From an uncultured Clostridia bacterium (GTDB lineage Bacteria; Bacillota; Clostridia; Christensenellales; DTU072): a stretch of 64,000 bases of DNA. Both the position numbers and the translations under genes were made by a program. The notes under the pieces were generated by a model. The model was not told the DNA's origin, ran no database searches, and was given only the letters and a program-made list of their open reading frames with translations. The stretch is from contig CAKQTC010000007.1 in NCBI GenBank assembly GCA_934274515.1, positions 69,670 to 133,669 of the forward strand, in the 5' to 3' direction. Positions 57,546 to 64,000 of this stretch are shown piece after piece (the first letter of the stretch is position 1; the number at the start of each line of letters is the position of its first letter).

Positions 57546-60205
57546 TAATCGTCTTTTCCGATGTCTTCTTCGCTGGCAGCAACTTCGGACTTATCGATAT
57601 TTTCCTCTTTTAGGGGTACCGTTTCTATGCTTTCGGTAGCCGTAATCGGCGTTTCCTCTTTGTTTTCTTTGTAAAACTTTCCGCCGTAAAGGGTTGTTTT
57701 TTCTATCCATTTATCGAAAACCGTCAACAGGCACGGAAGAAGAGTAAACACTAATACAAGTGACGAAGCGGCGGTTCTCGATATTAAGTCGCCGAATACT
57801 TTTATCGCCGGCATCGTAGACGTGAGCGACAAGACTATTCCGGCACAACAGAGTATAAGACTGCTTGTAAGAACCGCTCTCGAACTTTTGCCGACGGCAA
57901 ATTTTATCGCGTCGAATTTTTCGTGCGATTTTCGTTGTTCGAGATAGTTTGACGTAAGCAAAATACCGTAATCGATGGTTGCTCCGAGCATTACCGCACT
58001 TACTATCATATAGCCTAAGAAAACTATTACGTCGCCCGTCAACACGCTTATGCTCATACTTATCCATACCGAGCCCTGTATTACGAAAATAAGCAAAACT
58101 GGCAAAATCGCATTTCGGAACGTGACGAGCAAAATAATCATAACAAGTAAAATCGAAACCCAAGTTATCGTAGTGTAGTCTTTGTTTACTATTTCTTTGA
58201 TTTCAAGCGCGCTACTCGAACCGCCGAGCAAATAATACTCTCCTTTTTCCACGCCGTATTTACTGAAAACATCCCTGATTTCGTTAATTGCTTTTTCCGT
58301 TTTTTCTCCCTCTTCGGGCAAATCGAGATACGTTACTATTCGGTTATATTCGCCGCCTTTATCAAATTGCGCAAGGAAAGCCGCCGGCAATAATTTGTCC
58401 ATTCCGCTCGTTTTTATCACCGACGCGGATTGTGCGGTTATTACATAGTTTTTTGCGGCAAGTTCGTTGGTTATCGCCTCTTCTATCGTCGTTTCTTTCC
58501 CGTCGGCTGTTTTTACGGTTTGATTCCCTTTGTCTTTTTTAATAAGCGCGGCAAGTTGATTTTGACTCCCGAAAACGCTTTCTATCTCTTGTTTGTCTTC
58601 AAAAATCAACGAACCTTCGCTCCCGAAAGTCGCAGTATCGCCATAGCCGAACTTCATATAATTCTGTCCTACCGCCGACAAAATTATCACTGCAAGCAAA
58701 ACTACGGGCAACACAAACCGTGCCTTTTGCACCGTTGACGTAAATTTATATAGCGTTAGTTTGAAACTCTTGTGTTCGGTCTTTACTATGAGTTTGTTAC
58801 TGTATATAGCAAGCGCGGGCAACAGCATAAACACGCTTGCAAGGCTGAAAATCACGCCTTTCGTGAAAACTATGCCCATATCCAACCCGATTGAATAACT
58901 CATAAACATAAGCGCGACAAAACTTGCTATCGTGGTAAGACTGCTTGCGCTTATCGGGCTGAGCGACGCTTTTATCGCGTTTATCATTGCTGTTTCCGGG
59001 TCGGGGTTTTTCTCTTTCTCTTGCTTGAATCTACTCAAAAGGAAAATCGAATAGTCCATACTAAGCGCAAGTTGCAATATCCCGGCGACACCGCTCGTAA
59101 GATACGAAACGCTGCCCATTATGACGTTCGTCCCCATGTTTATTATTACGGCAATGCCGATTGCAGCAAGGTACAACACGGGTTCCCAAAACGATGTGCT
59201 GAATAAAAACAATATTACAAGTACGACCACGCCTACCGCGATAAGCGCGTACGTCGTTTGTTTTTCCACGCAATCTATACTGTTATACGTCGTTGCGGCG
59301 TTGCCGCTCATGTGGATTTCGTATCCGTCGGTTTGCGCCGCGTTACGGATTTTATCGATTGCTTTTATAGTGTTCTTTTCGTAGTCTGAGCCGACGAACG
59401 ATACTTGATAGAGCGGAGAATATTTCCCGTTTTCGTCCGCCGCATAAAACATTTCCAAAGACGAAGAAAAGCCTTGCAGAAGTTCTTGCGTTCGGTTAAC
59501 GTCAAACTCGCCCGCTTTGCCGAGAAAATCCGGGTTTTGCATCGCTTGCAATAACGTAGAAAGAATTATTTTTTTACCTTTCGCCGCGTCGAACGAATAA
59601 TTCCCCGTAGCGACTTCTTCCTCGATGTTCTTCTTCAAGACATTATCCACGGCAAACTGAACGAGCGTTTTTACTGTTTCGGGTTTGGTAAAATCGATTC
59701 TCTTTATGAGTTCCTGCATCTTGGTAATATCGATTTTTTCTATAACTCGTAAAAAAAGCAGCGTCCCTTCGGCGTACTCCGATTGCGTGTATTCATCGGA
59801 AAAATCGGCGGTAAACGTCGCGAACAGGTCGTCGAGCCACATAACGCTATCCACGCCTTCTATGGTCGATATTTTTTCTTTGAATTTTTTTGCGTCGTCG
59901 AAAAGTACAGATTTTCGTTCGTTCCCGTCGTTTTTGGCTATCATAACCGAGCCGTTTCCGCCGCTACCGAAGTTGTCGAACATTTTAGACAAACCTTGTT
60001 TCACTTCGCTGTCCGACGGCAGATACGCCGTTGAGTCATAGTTCGTGTTTACAAAGAAAAATCCGACTATCCCTGCAACGAAAATTACCGCAAAAATAAT
60101 GGTGAACAATAGGCGTTTTTTCACCACCAAGCGCGCAAAACCATCGGTTGCTTTTTCCGCTTTTTGCTTAACGGCAACCCCGAACGAACGAAATTTCTCT
60201 TTCAT
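57545..60205 (-). CDS. MMPL/RND-family exporter
   Basis: An 886-aa membrane protein with two repeats of six helices, each preceded in part by a large outside loop; the first loop begins after helix 1 (FFVNTNYDSTAYLPSDSEV). The MMPL features are GIAVIINMGTNVIM and LALSMDYSIFLLSRFKQE in the first half, and MLGATIDYGILLTSNYLEQR in the second, with the conserved Asp-Tyr pairs for proton relay. Such proteins export lipids or hydrophobic compounds. A 50-residue acidic cytosolic tail follows. It is upstream of aroK, overlapping by one base. Confidence 0.92.
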   Translation of the reverse strand: MKEKFRSFGVAVKQKAEKATDGFARLVVKKRLLFTIIFAVIFVAGIVGFFFVNTNYDSTAYLPSDSEVKQGLSKMFDNFGSGGNGSVMIAKNDGNERKSVLFDDAKKFKEKISTIEGVDSVMWLDDLFATFTADFSDEYTQSEYAEGTLLFLRVIEKIDITKMQELIKRIDFTKPETVKTLVQFAVDNVLKKNIEEEVATGNYSFDAAKGKKIILSTLLQAMQNPDFLGKAGEFDVNRTQELLQGFSSSLEMFYAADENGKYSPLYQVSFVGSDYEKNTIKAIDKIRNAAQTDGYEIHMSGNAATTYNSIDCVEKQTTYALIAVGVVVLVILFLFSTSFWEPVLYLAAIGIAVIINMGTNVIMGSVSYLTSGVAGILQLALSMDYSIFLLSRFKQEKEKNPDPETAMINAIKASLSPISASSLTTIASFVALMFMSYSIGLDMGIVFTKGVIFSLASVFMLLPALAIYSNKLIVKTEHKSFKLTLYKFTSTVQKARFVLPVVLLAVIILSAVGQNYMKFGYGDTATFGSEGSLIFEDKQEIESVFGSQNQLAALIKKDKGNQTVKTADGKETTIEEAITNELAAKNYVITAQSASVIKTSGMDKLLPAAFLAQFDKGGEYNRIVTYLDLPEEGEKTEKAINEIRDVFSKYGVEKGEYYLLGGSSSALEIKEIVNKDYTTITWVSILLVMIILLVTFRNAILPVLLIFVIQGSVWISMSISVLTGDVIVFLGYMIVSAVMLGATIDYGILLTSNYLEQRKSHEKFDAIKFAVGKSSRAVLTSSLILCCAGIVLSLTSTMPAIKVFGDLISRTAASSLVLVFTLLPCLLTVFDKWIEKTTLYGGKFYKENKEETPITATESIETVPLKEENIDKSEVAASEEDIGKDD

Positions 60206-60245
60206 TTTTTTCGTCTCCGCTTTAATATATTGTTAAAACTTATAT

Positions 60246-61508
60246 TTATTTTTTATATTTTGCAAATTCGGGTAATATCGTCAACGTGGCAAAGTAGTCG
60301 AACGGAGTTTCCGCTCTGCGAATAAGTCGGAAAGAACCGTCTTTTTCAAGCAAAACTTCCGCGCTCCTAAGTCTTCCGTTGTAGTTATATCCCATACTAA
60401 ACCCGTGTGCGCCCGCGTCGTGGATAAACAGCAAATCTCCCGTCGTTATTTCGGGCAACGGTCTGTCAACCGCAAACTTGTCACTGTTTTCACACAATGA
60501 ACCGACTATGTCGTAAACTTTTTGGCACGGTTGGTTTTCTTTTCCCAACACGGTAATGTGGTGATACGCTCCGTACATCGCGGGACGCATAAGGTTCGCC
60601 GCGCAAGCGTCAACGCCTATGTATTCTTTATATATATGTTTTTCGTGAATTGCTCTCGTTATGAGCGCGCCGTACGGGGCGAGCATATATCGTCCGAGTT
60701 CGGTGCAAATTTTAGGATAAATCCCTTTCGGCGCAAGTATTTTTTCATAGGAACGCTTTACCCCTTCCGAGATAACGAAAACGTCGTTTTTCGGCTGTTC
60801 GGGGCGATACGGCACGCCTATGCCTCCGCTAAGATTGACAAACGTAAACTTCACTCCGAACTCCGCGATAAGTTCCGCTACTGCCGTAAAAAGGACGCGG
60901 GAAAGTTCTTCATAATAGTCGTTCCCAAGCGTATTGCTTGCCAAAAACGCATGTAAACCGAACTCTTCCACTCCTTCTTGTTTAAGAGCGGATACCGCTT
61001 GCGAAAGTTGTTTGCGAGTAAGTCCGTATTTCGCGTCTGCGGGGTTCCCCATAATGCGGTTGTTGACGCTAAATTCTCCGCCGGGGTTGTATCTAAGCGA
61101 TATTTTTTTCGGAATACCGGCGGTTCGTTTCAAAAATTCGATATGAGTGATGTCGTCGAGATTAATAATTGCGCCCAACTCCCTCGCAAGCACGAACTCT
61201 TCTGTCGGCGTTTCGTTGCTGCTGAACATTATATCGTCGCCCGAAAAACCACATTCTTTCGCCATAAGAAGTTCCGTATACGAAGAGCAGTCTACTCCGC
61301 AACCTTGATTTTTGAGAAGTTTTAATATTTCGGGGTTTGGCGTGGCTTTAACGGCAAAGTATTCTTTGAACCCGTTATTCCAAGAAAACGCCTTATATAA
61401 TTCCGCCGCGTTGTCGATTATGCCCTGCTCGTCGTAAACGTAAAAAGGCGTAGGGTATTTCGCCGCAATTTCTTCCGCTTTGGCTTTGTCTATAAAAGGC
61501 TTTTTCAT
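60246..61508 (-). CDS. lysA: Diaminopimelate decarboxylase
   Basis: A 420-aa fold-type III PLP enzyme that makes lysine from meso-diaminopimelate. The PLP Lys is in YFAVKATPNPEI (about 48-59); VNLSGGIGVPY is the phosphate loop; ELGRYMLAPYGALITR and GSLCENSDKFA carry the active-site Arg and Cys-Glu of LysA-type enzymes; YNGRLRSAEVL is the C-terminal motif. A related decarboxylase (carboxynorspermidine) is less likely. It lies 40 bp upstream of the MMPL gene. Confidence 0.88.
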   Translation of the reverse strand: MKKPFIDKAKAEEIAAKYPTPFYVYDEQGIIDNAAELYKAFSWNNGFKEYFAVKATPNPEILKLLKNQGCGVDCSSYTELLMAKECGFSGDDIMFSSNETPTEEFVLARELGAIINLDDITHIEFLKRTAGIPKKISLRYNPGGEFSVNNRIMGNPADAKYGLTRKQLSQAVSALKQEGVEEFGLHAFLASNTLGNDYYEELSRVLFTAVAELIAEFGVKFTFVNLSGGIGVPYRPEQPKNDVFVISEGVKRSYEKILAPKGIYPKICTELGRYMLAPYGALITRAIHEKHIYKEYIGVDACAANLMRPAMYGAYHHITVLGKENQPCQKVYDIVGSLCENSDKFAVDRPLPEITTGDLLFIHDAGAHGFSMGYNYNGRLRSAEVLLEKDGSFRLIRRAETPFDYFATLTILPEFAKYKK

Positions 61509-61696
61509 TCCGTATACCGCTCCATAATATAATCTTATAATATATTAAATTATAAAAAACCAAAAAATAAAAGTCAACGGAATAAACGGCAAAGAAAAGC
61601 GTACGCGATTTTTTATTTTTTTCTTATGCTCTCAACATAGGCAGGGTTTTTTCCTGCCCGTCGCGATAATTTATAAACACGCGTTCGATTTTAAGT

Positions 61697-62374
61697 TTAT
61701 TCCCGTTCGTTTTGTGACAAAAGTTTGAAAGTGTTTCGATAGTTTTCTATCAGTCCTTCTTTTCGTAATTTACTTATTTCCACAGACAAACCGCTACGCT
61801 CCACTTCGAGATAATCGGCAAGATCCTGCCTGGCAAAAGGTATATCGAAAGTGCTGTTATCCGCTTTTTTCGCCTGTATTTGCAAGTAAGTCATTAATTT
61901 TTCGCGGGTAGTGCGTTTGGAAGTTATCTCGATTTTTTCGTGAAAAATTATATTTTTTTCGGCAACGACTTTCAATAAATTAAAAATCATTTTACTATGG
62001 AAAGCGCACGCGCCGTTGCAGGTTTGCGTAATGCGTTTTGCGTCTATCAACATTACTTCGCAATCGTTTGTCGCCACAACGTTTACGGGAATCGATTTCA
62101 TATCGGCACAAGCGAAAGATTCTCCGAATAACTGCGACGGAACAACTCTTGCAAGAATAGTCCTGTTACCGAACAAGTCGATTCTTATGATTTGTGCCTC
62201 TCCCGACAATACGATACCTACATATTTCGCCTCGTTGCCTTCCGTTAATATAAATTGGTCTTTGGTAAATTTTTTTGTTTTTGCTCCAAGGCAACCGATC
62301 ATTTTACAGAGATTGTCGCGATTCACGCCCCGAAATAATCGACACTCGGTTAATATTTCTATAAAATTATTCAC
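61697..62374 (-). CDS. Crp/Fnr-family regulator divergent from a ferredoxin
   Basis: I start at the GTG at 62374 because GGAGG lies at ideal spacing; an upstream ATG at 62404 would place translation over the operator. The 225-aa protein has the cNMP-type barrel (FILTEGNEAKYVGIVLSGEAQI) and a C-terminal HTH (DYLEVERSGLSVEISKLRKEG). One Cys cluster mid-protein (CNGAC) is too short to call an Fe-S centre. The neighbouring ferredoxin gene and this regulator often accompany hybrid-cluster protein genes in Clostridia, which suggests nitrosative or redox signals; this is inference. Confidence 0.85.
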   Translation of the reverse strand: MNNFIEILTECRLFRGVNRDNLCKMIGCLGAKTKKFTKDQFILTEGNEAKYVGIVLSGEAQIIRIDLFGNRTILARVVPSQLFGESFACADMKSIPVNVVATNDCEVMLIDAKRITQTCNGACAFHSKMIFNLLKVVAEKNIIFHEKIEITSKRTTREKLMTYLQIQAKKADNSTFDIPFARQDLADYLEVERSGLSVEISKLRKEGLIENYRNTFKLLSQNERE

Positions 62375-62387
62375 AAAAGCCTCCGTT

Positions 62388-62403
62388 TGTTGAAATTTCA
62401 ACA
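62388..62403. promoter_or_regulatory. Perfect palindrome, Crp/Fnr operator
   Basis: TGTTGAAATTTCAACA is a perfect 16-bp palindrome of the TTGA-N4-TCAA (FNR-like) type. Its centre is 41.5 bp upstream of the start predicted from TATACT at 62425-62430, the classical activator position for the ferredoxin gene. It is also just upstream of the regulator's own ribosome site. Confidence 0.8.
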
Positions 62404-62424
62404 TACATTACAAATGAATTGTAC

Positions 62425-62430
62425 TATACT
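62425..62430 (+). promoter_or_regulatory. -10 element of the ferredoxin gene
   Basis: TATACT without a recognisable -35 hexamer at proper spacing, which fits a promoter that needs an activator. Confidence 0.6.
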
Positions 62431-62472
62431 TTGAGCATAAAGACAAGCAAACGAAGTTTACGGAGGTAAAGA

Positions 62473-63168
62473 ATGATAAGAAAAATAATTAAAATCGATG
62501 AAAAAAGGTGTAACGGTTGCGGTGCGTGCGCGAATGCCTGCCATGAAGGCGCAATCGCTATGGCAAACGGCAAAGCAAAACTTGTTCGCGAAGACTATTG
62601 CGACGGACTCGGAGATTGTTTGCCTGCTTGTCCCACGGGTGCAATTACGTTTGAAGAAAGAGAGGCTCCGGCATACGACGAACAAGCGGTTAAACAAGCC
62701 AAAATGCAAAAATTCGGACAAAGATTGCCGTGCGGTTGCCCCGGTACACAATCCAAGATAATCAAGCACGATCCGAGCAATGTCGCGCAACGCGTATCGA
62801 TAAGCAGTCAACTGTCGCAATGGCCTGTACAGATTAAACTCGTCCCCGTGAACGCGCCTTATTTTGAAAATGCAAATCTTCTCGTTGCGGCGGACTGCAC
62901 GGCTTATGCCTACGCTGATTTCCATAACGAGTTTATTCGCAATCGGATTACTCTCGTAGGTTGTCCAAAACTCGATAGCGTAGACTATGCCGAGAAACTC
63001 GCGGCTATTATTGCCGAAAACTCAATTAAAAGCGTAACTGTCGTACGAATGGAAGTCCCGTGCTGCGGCGGGATAGAAAACGCCGTAAAGACCGCGTTGC
63101 AAAATAGCGGCAAATTCCTTCCCTGGAGAGTGGTGACAATTTCCACCGACGGTCAAATAATCGAATAA
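62473..63168 (+). CDS. Two-cluster ferredoxin-domain protein
   Basis: A 231-aa protein. Residues 1-60 form a bacterial ferredoxin domain with two [4Fe-4S] motifs: CNGCGACANAC and, with altered spacing, CDGLGDCLPAC followed by PTGAI. The remaining 170 residues contain CGCPG, CTAYAYADFHNEF and a CCGG motif (VPCCGGIENAV). This layout is common for proteins encoded next to hybrid-cluster protein genes in Clostridia. An electron-transfer role is likely. It has GGAGG before the ATG and lies divergent from a Crp/Fnr gene whose palindrome sits at the activator position. Confidence 0.88.
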   Translation: MIRKIIKIDEKRCNGCGACANACHEGAIAMANGKAKLVREDYCDGLGDCLPACPTGAITFEEREAPAYDEQAVKQAKMQKFGQRLPCGCPGTQSKIIKHDPSNVAQRVSISSQLSQWPVQIKLVPVNAPYFENANLLVAADCTAYAYADFHNEFIRNRITLVGCPKLDSVDYAEKLAAIIAENSIKSVTVVRMEVPCCGGIENAVKTALQNSGKFLPWRVVTISTDGQIIE

Positions 63169-63193
63169 ATGAATAAAAGGTTGACCATAACGC

Positions 63194-63221
63194 GCGGAGA
63201 GTTTGCATAGAAACTTTCCGC
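63194..63221 (+). other. 11-bp hairpin after the ferredoxin gene
   Basis: GCGGAGAGTTT/AAACTTTCCGC, with one G-T pair and a six-base loop. No T tract; it may stabilise the mRNA end. Confidence 0.5.
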
Positions 63222-63301
63222 TTACTGCCCTAACGAATACTGTCTTGGGTATAACTTAGAACAGAACAAATTTTTACCGCAAATTTTGTTAAATGAAAAA
63301 C

Positions 63302-63326
63302 GGCGATAGCCACGAAGCCTATCGCC
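63302..63326 (+). terminator. Possible terminator of the ferredoxin gene
   Basis: GGCGATAG/CTATCGCC with a nine-base loop, followed by TAAACGTTTTATTT. Confidence 0.6.
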
Positions 63327-63739
63327 TAAACGTTTTATTTCTGTTATTTCCTAATACGCAAATGGGCATTTTCTCCGTAAAAAAAGTACAGCGCTCGCAG
63401 AAATTAACACACGAAAAACGAACTCTCCGACTGTTTTGCGTTACTTTTAAGCATATCGTATTATTCCATAGATTAACAGACTTTACCGGTGAAAAAAATA
63501 CCAACTGCATTTTTTGCAATATAACATTAGATGTGCCTTACAAATGAGCGTAACTCTTTCGCGAATTAAGCGCGATATTCAAAAATAACATATATCGATA
63601 TACTTTTATCCGAATCCGCAACGATTATTGTTTTGCTCCCCCGTCAAACGATTCACTTCGCCACGAAACAATCGTTCCATTTTTGCTTATTGAAAAAAAC
63701 ATTATCCAAACTTTCATAGCAAATATCTATTTTTTGCAT

Positions 63740-63762
63740 AAAAAAACCGAGCAAACGCCCGG
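63740..63762 (-). terminator. Intrinsic terminator
   Basis: On the minus strand CCGGGC, GTTT, GCTCGG (one G-T pair) is followed by seven T residues. It is the second of two terminators after the partial gene at the right edge. Confidence 0.8.
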
Positions 63763-63825
63763 CTGATTCTTCTTTTTGCTGTTCAAATCGACTTTTAAGC
63801 CGAAATATTCGTTAGAAAAGAAATA

Positions 63826-63856
63826 TACGCACTCTAACTTTTAATTAGGGTGCGTA
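63826..63856 (-). terminator. Hairpin terminator after the partial right-edge gene
   Basis: TACGCACTCTAA/TTAGGGTGCGTA with one wobble and a seven-base loop, followed on the minus strand by TATTTCTTTTCT. Confidence 0.65.
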
Positions 63857-63902
63857 CAGTTCTTTTGTGGCGGAGCGTTAGTAACGTAAATCGAATAGAT
63901 TA

Positions 63903-63998
63903 TCATATTTTTTCAAATAACTTTAATTCGATTTCATCCAATTTGTTTATCATTAAGTTAATTTTTAAAGATGCCTTATTTCTTTTTTCTTCTTCCTT
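63903..63998 (-). CDS. C-terminal end of an unknown gene (cut by window edge)
   Basis: A minus-strand frame open from the right edge to a TGA at 63903 gives 31 residues, Lys/Glu-rich and helical (ending INKLDEIELKLFEKI). Two terminators follow, which supports a real gene end. No family can be named. Confidence 0.4.
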   Translation of the reverse strand, partial: KEEEKRNKASLKINLMINKLDEIELKLFEKI

Positions 63999-64000
63999 TA

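Larger units (their letters stand above)
63169..63902. other. Non-coding stretch with several hairpins
   Basis: About 730 bp without a convincing gene. It has hairpins at 63194-63221 and 63302-63326 (plus strand, after the ferredoxin gene) and terminators at 63740-63762 and 63826-63856 (minus strand, after the partial gene at the right edge). Confidence 0.55.

Noticed and set aside
1..64000. CRISPR array
   Set aside because: No regularly spaced repeats of 23-40 bp were seen on reading; the G-rich repeats are dispersed by many kilobases.

Overview
The window looks like a chromosomal contig from an uncultured, spore-lineage Clostridia bacterium of the gut type (perhaps Christensenellales; this is a guess from style, not a search). 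Support comes from SepF, YqfC/YqfD, a PdaB-like deacetylase, YqzL next to RecO, PgpH, DUF896, pyruvate phosphate dikinase, consensus sigma-A promoters and a giant InlB-repeat lipoprotein.

Layout. 1-4068: alpha/beta hydrolase (cut by the window edge), glycerate kinase, Rho and YnzC. 4069-9300: a sugar-kinase gene broken after 72 codons, then a two-gene unit made of a 1215-residue TIR / STAND-like NTPase / leucine-rich-repeat protein and an Eis-type acetyltransferase, which reads as a candidate defence operon. 10012-20828: a complete integrated element with a 10.77-kb unit, bounded by a 48-bp duplication of the 3' part of a tRNA-Lys gene. It carries an HUH replication initiator, a hairpin-rich intergenic region, an SSB-like protein, small single-helix membrane proteins, a secreted and membrane-anchored protein, a Zot/pI-like morphogenesis ATPase, a repressor with tandem operators, and a tyrosine integrase. 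This is best read as a Gram-positive filamentous (inovirus-like) prophage. 20783-24068: tRNA-Lys, tRNA-Pro, and a zinc uptake operon under its own Zur repressor with a clear Zur box.

24149-38494 (all minus strand): a DUF296 protein, PpdK, and a long housekeeping run purD-like, pdaB, ssb-like, yggS, sepF, lspA, rluD, yqfC, yqfD, pgpH, ybeY-era (one fused gene), yqzL, recO. 38535-49300: metallophosphoesterase lipoprotein, sirtuin, 2413-residue repeat lipoprotein and a Crp/Fnr regulator. 49335-55850: unknown protein, AEC transporter, RdgB, tRNA-Gly, a TIM-barrel/acyl-CoA ligase fusion and a CPA2 antiporter. 55842-64000: amidohydrolase, AroQ, AroK, an MMPL exporter, diaminopimelate decarboxylase, and a Crp/Fnr regulator divergent from a two-cluster ferredoxin with a palindrome at the activator position between them.

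Points of most interest: the filamentous prophage and its circuit, in which integration appears to cut rep off the early operon; the NLR-like TIR protein, which lacks the P-loop lysine and ends in an HprK-N-like domain; four dispersed intergenic G-quadruplex-type repeats; the ybeY-era and TIM-barrel/acyl-CoA ligase fusions; and a PurD paralogue with altered signature residues.
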